Shown here in pieces: positions 1 through 5,690 of a stretch of DNA of 7,139 nt (positions are counted from its first letter, which is position 1; every line of letters begins with the position of its first letter). Below the pieces are notes generated by a model. It did no database searches and had not been told where the DNA came from. It saw nothing but the letters and a program-made list of their open reading frames with translations. A program made the position numbers and the translations under genes. The stretch spans positions 1 to 7,139 of the forward strand of contig CAZPRY010000097.1 in the NCBI GenBank assembly GCA_964589175.1, written 5' to 3'. This DNA is from CAZPRY01 sp964589175. Its GTDB lineage: Bacteria > Fidelibacterota > UBA2242.

Positions 1-53
1 ATCGTGCCAACATTAACGTGCGGCTTCGTCCGCTTAAATTGTTCCTTTGCCAT
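1..53 (-). CDS. tuf: Elongation factor Tu, N-terminal fragment (runs off the left edge)
   Basis: Elongation factor Tu is the GTPase that delivers aminoacyl-tRNA to the ribosomal A site. Only the first 17 codons are in the window, reading MAKEQFKRTKPHVNVGT, which is the conserved start of bacterial EF-Tu just ahead of the GTP-binding P-loop. The ATG is at 53-51 on the minus strand. A strong Shine-Dalgarno, AAAAGGAG, covers 66-59 and is five bases from the start, so the start is secure. The gene follows four tRNA genes on the same strand, the same arrangement as the E. coli thrU-tyrU-glyT-thrT-tufB operon, so it is probably co-transcribed with them. The G domain and the rest of the protein lie outside the window. 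Whether the genome carries a second tuf copy cannot be told from here. Confidence 0.95.
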   Translation of the reverse strand, partial: MAKEQFKRTKPHVNVGT

Positions 54-76
54 GGATGCTCCTTTTCCATTTTATT

Positions 77-92
77 TTCAAAATATTTTGAA
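77..92. repeat. Perfect 16-bp palindrome between tRNA-Thr and tuf
   Basis: TTCAAAATATTTTGAA reads the same on both strands. It lies in the 77-base spacer between the end of the tRNA-Thr(GGT) gene and the tuf start codon, about a dozen bases upstream of the tuf Shine-Dalgarno. It is AT-only apart from one G and one C, so chance is possible. It could be an operator, an RNA processing hairpin separating the tRNA from the tuf mRNA, or nothing. Confidence 0.5.
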
Positions 93-130
93 TTCGACGA
101 TTTAACCAAAATCTCATTCTCGCATTCATG

Positions 131-203
<73 letters not shown>

Positions 204-303
204 TTTCAAAGTTCATTTTGCCCGCCTAACCTGGTGACTTCCCCGCCAACAACCGACAGGTGATCGGGCCATTCCGATAATCAAGCGCTGACATCCCATC
301 GTG

Positions 304-374
304 AGCGGGTGAAGGGAATTGAACCCTCGACACCGGCTTGGAAGGCCGGAGCTTTACCACTAAGCTACACCCGC
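304..374 (-). tRNA. glyT: tRNA-Gly (anticodon TCC)
   Basis: This is a 71-base cloverleaf on the minus strand. The acceptor is GCGGGTG (374-368) pairing with CACCCGC (311-305). The anticodon stem CCGGC/GCCGG holds loop CTTCCAA, with anticodon TCC at 342-340. The T arm is GAGGG-TTCAATT-CCCTT, with one G-T pair. The discriminator is T and the following bases are CAC, so CCA is not encoded. It lies 14 bases after tRNA-Tyr and 100 bases before tRNA-Thr(GGT). Confidence 0.97.
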
Positions 375-388
375 AGAAAGAAAAGGAG

Positions 389-471
389 TGGGCCGGGATG
401 GATTTGAACCACCGTAGGCTTTTGCCGGCAGATTTACAGTCTGCTGCCATTAACCACTCGGCCACCGACCC
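389..471 (-). tRNA. tyrU: tRNA-Tyr (anticodon GTA)
   Basis: This is an 83-base class II tRNA on the minus strand. The acceptor GGGTCGG (471-465) pairs with CCGGCCC (396-390), with one T-G wobble. The anticodon stem GCAGA/TCTGC holds loop CTGTAAA, with anticodon GTA at 437-435. A long variable arm (GGC-AAAA-GCC core) is typical of bacterial tRNA-Tyr. The T arm is GGTGG-TTCAAAT-CCATC. The discriminator is A, followed by CTC, so CCA is not encoded. Confidence 0.97.
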
Positions 472-577
472 ACGATATTGTAATTTGTAAATTTTGGGGG
501 AAAGGACTTGAAGAGAATCTCTAGAAGAGTATCAAATATCTATTATCTATTTGACTTAACGAAAGCACACGCTCTCT

Positions 578-614
578 CCCAAAAAGCCTCGCATTCCTTC
601 TTGACGAGCTTTGG
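578..614 (-). terminator. Terminator-like hairpin in the long tRNA-Thr/tRNA-Tyr spacer
   Basis: On the minus strand CCAAAGCTCG (614-605) can pair with CGAGGCTTTTTGG (591-579) across a 13-base loop. The stem is interrupted by a bulged G and two bulged Ts, and includes a run of five Ts. It sits in the 180-base spacer between tRNA-Thr(TGT) and tRNA-Tyr, where tRNA operons usually have only short gaps. It may be a weak terminator or attenuator, or an RNA processing site. The bulges and the GGG after the T run make a strong intrinsic terminator unlikely. Confidence 0.3.
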
Positions 615-624
615 TAACCGTCAA
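601..624. repeat. Inverted repeat TTGACG/CGTCAA overlapping the spacer hairpin
   Basis: The arms TTGACG (601-606) and CGTCAA (619-624) are perfect complements separated by 12 bases. On the transcribed minus strand this hairpin forms first and uses bases that the terminator-like hairpin at 578-614 also needs, so the two are mutually exclusive. The geometry resembles an attenuator, but the function is inference. Confidence 0.4.
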
Positions 625-651
625 ATCTCCATTTCAAAAACCTCTTTTTCG

Positions 652-724
652 AGCCACCAGCAGGGATCGAACCCGCGACCCGCTGATTACAAATCAGCCG
701 CTCTACCAGCTGAGCTATGGTGGC
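652..724 (-). tRNA. thrU: tRNA-Thr (anticodon TGT)
   Basis: This is a 73-base cloverleaf on the minus strand. The acceptor GCCACCA (724-718) pairs with TGGTGGC (659-653). The D stem is GCTC/GAGC. The anticodon stem GCTGA/TCAGC holds loop TTTGTAA, with anticodon TGT at 691-689. The T arm is GCGGG-TTCGATC-CCTGC. The discriminator is T and the next bases are CGA, so CCA is not encoded. It is the first gene of the tRNA-tuf operon and is separated from tRNA-Tyr by 180 bases. Confidence 0.97.
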
Positions 725-734
725 TGACATCTGT

Positions 735-754
735 ATTCGAAAAAGCCTTCGAAT
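735..754. repeat. Inverted repeat at the start of the tRNA operon
   Basis: ATTCGAA (735-741) and TTCGAAT (748-754) are perfect 7-bp arms around a 6-base centre. The repeat lies 11 to 30 bases upstream of the tRNA-Thr(TGT) gene and overlaps the predicted -10 and transcription start of the tRNA promoter. That position would suit an operator, or a 5' leader hairpin removed during tRNA maturation. Confidence 0.4.
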
Positions 755-779
755 TTAAAAAAAATATTCGACATATCAA
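752..779 (-). promoter_or_regulatory. Candidate promoter of the tRNA-tuf operon
   Basis: On the minus strand TTGATA (779-774) and TAAATT (757-752) are separated by 16 bases. A start near 744 would leave a leader of about 20 bases before tRNA-Thr(TGT). The -35 matches five of six consensus bases and the -10 four of six. A run of eight Ts in the spacer region adds AT richness. Other AT-rich hexamers nearby could serve instead, so the exact position is uncertain. Confidence 0.35.
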
Positions 780-905
780 TAGAAATATTTAAGAATATTT
801 GAAAACATCTTAGTGGCCCGATTCGGGGTTCAATGGCTCACGTAAGGCCCGGTTTTCGTCGGAAACGATCCAAAATATTCTGCGAGTATTTGTAAAGCGC
901 TTTTC

Positions 906-946
906 AAACCCGGAATATTTTTATAATTTATCGACCAACCGGGTTT
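906..946 (+). promoter_or_regulatory. Promoter (TATAAT) bracketed by an inverted repeat, upstream of the epimerase operon
   Basis: A perfect TATAAT lies at 922-927, 55 bases before the epimerase start codon. No good -35 hexamer exists 16 to 18 bases upstream (GCTTTT at 899-904 with 17 spacing). AAACCCGG at 906-913 and CCGGGTTT at 939-946 are exact 8-bp complements. One falls between the -35 and -10 and the other just after the expected start near 934. The repeat copies are 33 bases apart, about three helical turns. A regulated promoter with a repressor or activator site is the likely reading. The rest of the 793-981 region contains no gene. Confidence 0.5.
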
Positions 947-981
947 AGCGAATGGTTGCATTCATTTAAGGAAACGACATC

Positions 982-1938
982 ATGGCAATTCTTGTTACCG
1001 GCGCCGCCGGGTTTATCGGATTCCACCTGGCTCGAAAATTACTGAGCCAGGGACATCAGGTGGTTGGCTTCGATAATGTCAATGACTATTATGATCCCAA
1101 TCTGAAACTGGCCCGGCTGGAAATCCTGCAGCAGCAAGACCGGTTCTCCTTCTGGAAAAATGATCTCTGCGACCTGGCCACCCTGGAGTCGGTCTTCGAA
1201 AGACATCCTATCGAGCGCGTTTGCAATCTCGCCGCCCAGGCCGGTGTGCGCTACTCCCTGACCAATCCGTTCGCCTACCAGAAATCCAACCTGGAAGGAT
1301 TTTTGAATATCATCGAAGTCTCCAAACGCGCCAAAGTTAAAAATTTTGTGTATGCCTCCAGTTCCAGCGTCTACGGCAACAACAAGCGACTGCCCTTTTC
1401 CGTTCAGGACAATGTCGATCACCCGATCTCGCTCTATGCGGCTTCGAAGAAAGCCAACGAATTGATCGCCCACGCTTATGCGCACCTGTATAAATTGCCA
1501 ACAACCGGGTTGCGATTCTTCACGGTCTATGGCCCTTGGGGACGCCCGGATATGGCCCTTTTCATTTTTACCAAACGTATTCTCGAAGGTAAGTCCATCG
1601 ATGTTTACAATTTCGGCAAGATGCAGCGTGATTTTACCTATATCGACGATATCATCGCCGGCGTCATTGCTGCGCTGGACCGGCCGGCGCCCTACGAAAT
1701 ATACAATCTCGGCAATCATAAAAGTGAGAACCTTCTCGATTTCATCCATCTGATCGAGGAATATCTGAATAAAAAAGCCACTATAAATTTTTTACCGATC
1801 CAGCCGGGCGATGTCCCCGATACCTTTGCCGACATCCGCAGTGCGGAAAAACAGCTGGGCTTCGCTCCCCAGACTGACGTTCGGCTCGGCATCAAAAAGT
1901 TCCTGGAATGGTACCGGATGTACTATAAAATCAAATGA
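982..1938 (+). CDS. UDP-glucuronate 4-epimerase (NAD-dependent, SDR family)
   Basis: The enzyme probably interconverts UDP-glucuronate and UDP-galacturonate in the cytosol, giving galacturonate for LPS core, capsule or other glycans. The 318-residue protein has a Rossmann NAD-binding loop GAAGFIG at residues 7-13 and D31 at the end of the second strand. The catalytic SSSSVYG lies at 126-132, with the Y152/K156 pair in YAASK. RFFTVYGPWGRPD at 178-190 and MQRDFTYIDDI at 214-224 are typical of the CapI/LpsL-type UDP-glucuronate epimerases, rather than of GalE. The length is close to that family. AAGGA at 968-972 is nine bases from the ATG, a good ribosome binding site. The stop codon overlaps the next gene's start (ATGA at 1935-1938), so the two are translationally coupled. 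Another nucleotide-sugar epimerase specificity is possible but less likely. Confidence 0.88.
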   Translation: MAILVTGAAGFIGFHLARKLLSQGHQVVGFDNVNDYYDPNLKLARLEILQQQDRFSFWKNDLCDLATLESVFERHPIERVCNLAAQAGVRYSLTNPFAYQKSNLEGFLNIIEVSKRAKVKNFVYASSSSVYGNNKRLPFSVQDNVDHPISLYAASKKANELIAHAYAHLYKLPTTGLRFFTVYGPWGRPDMALFIFTKRILEGKSIDVYNFGKMQRDFTYIDDIIAGVIAALDRPAPYEIYNLGNHKSENLLDFIHLIEEYLNKKATINFLPIQPGDVPDTFADIRSAEKQLGFAPQTDVRLGIKKFLEWYRMYYKIK

Positions 1939-2933
1939 GACGCGGGCTTATGTCAAACAAGATTCAGTATCCCATGCAAAAACTACGCGAATTGTACCAG
2001 CATTTTTCCGACGTGCACATTCTGGTGGTCGGCGACCTGATCCTCGATCATTACATCTGGGGCAAAGTCGAGCGCATCTCACCGGAAGCGCCCGTGCCGG
2101 TGCTCAGCGTGCAGCGCCGGGAGAGCCGCATCGGGGGCGCCGGGAATACGGCCGCCAACCTGGCCAGCCTGGGCGCGAAGGTCACCGTGGCCGGTATCTG
2201 CGGAGATGATCCGGAAGCCGCTACGCTCAGAACCCTTTTTGACCGGGAAGGAATCCGGACACTTATCGCTACAGACAACTCGCGTTCCACCACCAGCAAA
2301 TCCCGCGTCATCGCCCAACGCCAGCAGCTGCTGCGCATCGACGAGGAAAACACCGAAACGATCAAACCCGACATCAAGCATGAATTGCATCAAAAAATCC
2401 TGGCAAACGCCGTGGATTATCAGGGCGTGATTCTTTCGGATTACGCCAAGGGTGTTCTGTCCCCCGGGCTTCTGGCCCAGATCGTTGCTCTCTTCCCTTC
2501 CATTCCGGTCATCATCGATCCGAAAGGCTATAACTATAGTAAATACGCGGGCGCGACTGCCCTCAAACCGAATTTCAAGGAATTTCGGGCGGCAGTCAAG
2601 CATCCCGAACTGCAAAAGGACGAGATCGAGCTTTATGCCCGCAAGCTGGTGGGACAACTCTCGTTAAAAGGCATGCTGGTCACGCTCGGGGAAGACGGTG
2701 TTTTCGTGCTCGACGATCGTGCGCAGAGTCATATCATCCCCACCAAAGCCAAAGAGGTTTTCGACGTGAGCGGCGCCGGTGATACTTTTACAGCGGCTTT
2801 TACGGCAGCGCTGGTGCTTTCGGGCGATTGGTTCCTGTCCGCCCGCGCCGCAAACCTGGCTTCCGGGGTAGCCGTCGCCAAAATCGGCACGGCCACCGTC
2901 ACTGTCGAAGAAATCTTCAATAACTATAAATAA
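1935..2933 (+). CDS. hldA: D-glycero-beta-D-manno-heptose-7-phosphate kinase, stand-alone (RfaE domain I)
   Basis: This kinase phosphorylates heptose 7-phosphate to the 1,7-bisphosphate on the route to ADP-L-glycero-D-manno-heptose of LPS inner core. The PfkB/ribokinase fold is clear: VGDLILDHYIWG at residues 32-43, RISPEAPVPV at 47-56, GGAGNTAANLASLGA at 67-81, LSDYAKG at 167-173, DPKG at 195-198 and KPN at 211-213. The anion hole and catalytic aspartate are in DVSGAGDTFTAAF at 277-289 (D283). It matches the N-terminal half of E. coli HldE. It stops after that domain and lacks the C-terminal nucleotidyltransferase, so the adenylyltransferase must be a separate gene elsewhere. The first ATG overlaps the epimerase stop. 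ATGs at 1950 and 1974 are alternatives, and the last fits the usual family N-terminus best. A terminator follows directly, so the ending looks natural rather than truncated. Confidence 0.88.
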   Translation: MRRGLMSNKIQYPMQKLRELYQHFSDVHILVVGDLILDHYIWGKVERISPEAPVPVLSVQRRESRIGGAGNTAANLASLGAKVTVAGICGDDPEAATLRTLFDREGIRTLIATDNSRSTTSKSRVIAQRQQLLRIDEENTETIKPDIKHELHQKILANAVDYQGVILSDYAKGVLSPGLLAQIVALFPSIPVIIDPKGYNYSKYAGATALKPNFKEFRAAVKHPELQKDEIELYARKLVGQLSLKGMLVTLGEDGVFVLDDRAQSHIIPTKAKEVFDVSGAGDTFTAAFTAALVLSGDWFLSARAANLASGVAVAKIGTATVTVEEIFNNYK

Positions 2934-2965
2934 AAAAAAGAATGTCCGACCGGATCATCCTTTTT
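2934..2965. terminator. Probable bidirectional terminator between convergent genes
   Basis: AAAAAG-A-ATG-TCC (2935-2947) pairs with GGA-T-CAT-C-CTTTTT (2952-2965) around loop GACC, with one mismatch and one bulged T. On the plus strand the stem ends in T5 and a T-rich tract after the kinase gene. On the minus strand it is followed by about seven Ts after cysS. It begins directly after the kinase stop and 28 bases after the end of cysS, the expected place for a shared terminator. Confidence 0.65.
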
Positions 2966-2993
2966 ACTTTACACTTTTTCTTTTTTCCTTGTT

Positions 2994-4400
2994 TTACGAA
3001 GTAACGATCTTCCGCTTCCACTGCGTGCCGCCGGGACTATCCTCAAGAATGATGCCCTTTCCCAGGAGCAGATCCCGCAGCCGGTCGGCCTCAGCCCAAT
3101 TTCTGCTTTTACGGGCCGCATTGCGCTGATCGATCAGGTCCTGCTCTTCCGGCCTCAGTCTCTCTTCTGTCTTTTTCAGAATATTCAACACCGTATCGGC
3201 ACGCTCGAAAAAATGACGGATCGAGGCGGCATCCATGTCGGAGAGCGTTTGGGTCTCGCGTAAAACATTGACTTCTTTCACCAGTGTGAACACCGCTGCG
3301 AGGGCTTCCGCTATATTCAGATCGTCATCAAGCGCAGCCTCGAATGTTCGCGCCGCCTCTTCCACCGGCGAGGTCAATTGCGCTTCTGTTTCGGTAGTAT
3401 CGCGGCCGAGTGATTCATAAAAATCACGCAGGCGGGTGATGCCTTTGGCGGCTATCTCCAGCTTTTCGACTGTGAAATTCAGTTTCTGGCGGTAATGCGT
3501 TCCGAGCAGAACATAGCGGATGGCTTTCGGATCGATGCCCCGATCGAGCAGTTCACGCAGGCGATAGAAATTGCCGAGTGACTTGCTCATTTTATCGCCT
3601 TCAACCATAAGGTGCTCGCAGTGCAGCCAGTAATTCACAAATTTCTCACCGTTTGCGGCTTCGCTCTGCGCGATCTCATTTTCGTGGTGCGGGAAGATAT
3701 TGTCCACACCGCCGGTATGAATGTCGAAATGAGCGCCCAGGTACTTCATGCTCATCGCCGAGCACTCGATGTGCCATCCGGGCCGCCCTTTGCCCAGCGG
3801 GGTTTCCCAGGAAATTTCACCATCCTCGGGCTTCCAGCCTTTCCAGAGCGCAAAATCGCGTAATTCTTCTTTTTCGTATTCGTCGGAAATGACGCGGCCG
3901 CTGCGGCGCATCGCATCCACGTTCAGATTAGCGAGCTGGCCATAGCGTGGAAATTGGGACACTTTGTAGTAAATCGAACCGTCGTCGGTTTTATAGGCAA
4001 AACCATTTTCGAGTAGCTTCTGCACAAGCGCTACCATTTCTTCAATATGTCCGGTCGCCGCCGGATAAAATTCCGCCCGCTCGATTCCCAAGGCATCCAG
4101 ATCTTCAAAAAAGGCTTCCACATATGGACGTGTGAATTCTTTAATCGGTATCCCGCGCTGAACGGAATCGCGGATAATCTTGTCGTCCACATCGGTAATA
4201 TTCATGACCTGTGTGACCCGATAACCTTTGAACTTCAAGTAACGGCGCAGCAGATCTTCGAACATGTAAGCCCGGAAATTCCCGATATGCGCAAAATTGT
4301 AGACCGTCGGACCGCAGGTATACATCCGCACAACGCCGGGCTCCATCGGCTGAAATTCTTCTTTTCTGCGGGATAAGGTATTATAGAAGCAGGTGCTCAT
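2994..4400 (-). CDS. cysS: Cysteinyl-tRNA synthetase
   Basis: This class I aminoacyl-tRNA synthetase charges tRNA-Cys with cysteine in the cytosol. The 468-residue length is normal for the family. The signature HIGN is at residues 38-41 and KMSKS at 270-274. The four zinc ligands expected from E. coli CysRS are present as C29 (YTCGPTVYN), C213 (WHIECSAM), H238 and E242 (PHHENE). The N-terminal MSTCFYNTLSRRKEEF and the helical C-terminal anticodon-binding region around 340-468 also fit. The ATG at 4400 lies inside the stop of the NusG paralogue (ATGA at 4400-4397), which makes translational coupling likely. No independent Shine-Dalgarno is obvious, only GGA-rich bases 6 to 12 upstream. It is the last gene of its minus-strand block and faces a terminator. 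Pairing this housekeeping gene with a specialised elongation factor is unusual. Confidence 0.97.
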   Translation of the reverse strand: MSTCFYNTLSRRKEEFQPMEPGVVRMYTCGPTVYNFAHIGNFRAYMFEDLLRRYLKFKGYRVTQVMNITDVDDKIIRDSVQRGIPIKEFTRPYVEAFFEDLDALGIERAEFYPAATGHIEEMVALVQKLLENGFAYKTDDGSIYYKVSQFPRYGQLANLNVDAMRRSGRVISDEYEKEELRDFALWKGWKPEDGEISWETPLGKGRPGWHIECSAMSMKYLGAHFDIHTGGVDNIFPHHENEIAQSEAANGEKFVNYWLHCEHLMVEGDKMSKSLGNFYRLRELLDRGIDPKAIRYVLLGTHYRQKLNFTVEKLEIAAKGITRLRDFYESLGRDTTETEAQLTSPVEEAARTFEAALDDDLNIAEALAAVFTLVKEVNVLRETQTLSDMDAASIRHFFERADTVLNILKKTEERLRPEEQDLIDQRNAARKSRNWAEADRLRDLLLGKGIILEDSPGGTQWKRKIVTS

Positions 4401-5011
4401 GAATCCAATCCGAGGGGTAATGACAACAGCTTTTGCTTTTTTTCTTCGGACACCGGTTTGAGGTAACCGGGCTTTACGGCAACGGTAAAAGCGGCCTGAA
4501 TGGCATCCAGTGCAATCACGAAATTATCCACATTCTCGATACGCTGAATCCGGCCGATGACGCCTTTGAGGGAACCCTCCGTAACTTCCACCAATTGTCC
4601 GATGCCCAGGTAATCGCTCGGATGCAGCTGATATCCCGAATCGATCGTCCTTTTCAAAGCCTCTATCTGAAAATCCGGAATCGGCGCCAATTCCTTCTTG
4701 AAAGTGACAAAACGAACCACGGAAGGCGTATCGATGACATAGAGTGTCTCGCGCAGCGTGATATGCACAAAGACATAGCTGCGAATCAGGGGCAATTCGA
4801 CCTTTTTTTTGCGATCACTCCAGCGCCGGTACTCGCAAATCAGCGGTAGATAATGTTCGATCTCTTGCCTGTGCAATTCATCGCAAACGCGCTTTTCATG
4901 ATGAGATCGGGTATAAATGGCATACCAGCGCAGGTCAATCATAGGATCGACACCCGTATAAATCCCGCTGGCTGATTCCTGAATTGACTGTAGGTTGGCT
5001 AATTCTTCCAT
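4397..5011 (-). CDS. Specialised NusG paralogue (RfaH/UpxY-like transcription elongation factor)
   Basis: It has an NGN domain beginning at LRWYAIYTRSHHEKRV and a C-terminal KOW domain seen in VEVTEGSLKGVIGRIQRIE, joined by a linker. That is the NusG architecture. These proteins bind RNA polymerase and suppress pausing or termination. Paralogues such as RfaH and UpxY act on long surface-glycan operons. Reasons to call it a paralogue: it is next to glycan genes rather than secE and rplK, its NGN resembles the UpxY/RfaH group, and it lacks the usual NusG context. The start is uncertain. I chose ATG 5011 (204 residues). ATG 5029, a TTG at 5065 and ATG 4942 are also in frame. The last gives MIDLRWY, closest to the usual family start, and has GGTG eight bases upstream. 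Its stop overlaps the cysS start. Confidence 0.8.
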   Translation of the reverse strand: MEELANLQSIQESASGIYTGVDPMIDLRWYAIYTRSHHEKRVCDELHRQEIEHYLPLICEYRRWSDRKKKVELPLIRSYVFVHITLRETLYVIDTPSVVRFVTFKKELAPIPDFQIEALKRTIDSGYQLHPSDYLGIGQLVEVTEGSLKGVIGRIQRIENVDNFVIALDAIQAAFTVAVKPGYLKPVSEEKKQKLLSLPLGLDS

Positions 5012-5056
5012 AATCTTCGGCGATTCCATTCGCGAAAAATTTAATGAACCTTTACA

Positions 5057-5062
5057 ATAATA
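5057..5062 (-). promoter_or_regulatory. Candidate -10 element upstream of the NusG paralogue
   Basis: TATTAT on the minus strand matches five of six bases of the -10 consensus and lies in the gap between gmhB and the NusG paralogue. A start near 5050 would be downstream of the TTG at 5065 and upstream of the ATGs at 5029, 5011 and 4942, which argues against the TTG start. No convincing -35 is present 16 to 18 bases upstream, so this may be a weak or activator-dependent internal promoter, or chance. Confidence 0.25.
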
Positions 5063-5114
5063 CAAGACGAATATCGATTTCCCACCGTTCCATTCTTTTC
5101 ACGACAACCCGGAA

Positions 5115-5690
5115 TCAATCATCCGGAGAAGTCCGGCCCTCTAATTTTTGGATCAGTTTGGCCGCCGCCATCAGGTCGCGCACGATATAATCCGGCTTTT
5201 GCTGCGATTCGTTGAACTCGCTGTTGCTGTAGTGCCTGATCCCGGTCGAGACAAAAACCGTTCTGCAGCCGGCGCGTTTTCCGGTTTCCATGTCCTTGAG
5301 CGAATCCCCGATGAAGAAGGATTGTTCCAGATCGATATCGTGATCCCTGACCGCCGCCAAGACATTCCCGATTTTCGGTTTGCGGCAATCGCAATTGTCT
5401 TCCGGGTGATGCGGACAAATGTAGATACCGTCCAATTCGGTACCGGCGGCTTTTATCTCGCTTTCCAGAAAAGCGTGGATTTTTTGGAGTTCCGCCGTGT
5501 CGATCATATCCCGCGCCAGCGCCGACTGATTGGTAATAAGAATCAGCAGGTAATCCTGCTCGTGAATGAGTTTCAGGGCCGACAACGTAAAATCGAAGAG
5601 CCTGAATTCGGATAGACTTTTAACGTAGTCCCAACGATCATAATTCAGGGTTCCGTCCCGATCGAGGAAAACGGCTTTGCGCTTTTTCAT
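5115..5690 (-). CDS. gmhB: D-glycero-D-manno-heptose 1,7-bisphosphate 7-phosphatase (HAD family)
   Basis: The enzyme removes the 7-phosphate from heptose 1,7-bisphosphate, the step after the kinase encoded at 1935-2933. The 191-residue protein has HAD motif I DRDGTL with the nucleophile D10 and acid D12, and motif II in ITNQS at 52-56. A zinc-binding loop CPHHPEDNCDCRKP runs from 92 to 105 (ligands C92, H94, C100, C102), and motif IV is GDSLKDMETG at 128-137. The zinc loop is seven residues shorter than in E. coli GmhB and resembles the HisB-N/GmhB short form. Histidinol-phosphate phosphatase is the main alternative, but the heptose kinase and glycan genes nearby favour GmhB. The nearest AAAGG to the ATG at 5690 is too far upstream (about 15 bases) to be a good ribosome binding site. 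It lies 174 bases after wecB. Confidence 0.85.
   Translation of the reverse strand: MKKRKAVFLDRDGTLNYDRWDYVKSLSEFRLFDFTLSALKLIHEQDYLLILITNQSALARDMIDTAELQKIHAFLESEIKAAGTELDGIYICPHHPEDNCDCRKPKIGNVLAAVRDHDIDLEQSFFIGDSLKDMETGKRAGCRTVFVSTGIRHYSNSEFNESQQKPDYIVRDLMAAAKLIQKLEGRTSPDD

Noticed and set aside
508..792. A 94-residue plus-strand reading frame over the tRNA-Thr(TGT) region
   Set aside because: It reads across a complete tRNA gene on the opposite strand, and its sequence is that of a translated tRNA.
833..895. A 20-codon plus-strand reading frame rich in Arg and Lys, as a possible leader peptide before the epimerase operon
   Set aside because: It ends before the predicted promoter at 922-927, has only a weak GGGG ahead of its ATG, and shows no run of regulatory codons. 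Chance is the simplest explanation.
1039..1749. A long (236-residue) minus-strand reading frame opposite the epimerase
   Set aside because: It is antisense to a gene with a full set of family motifs, and its own sequence shows no recognisable domain.
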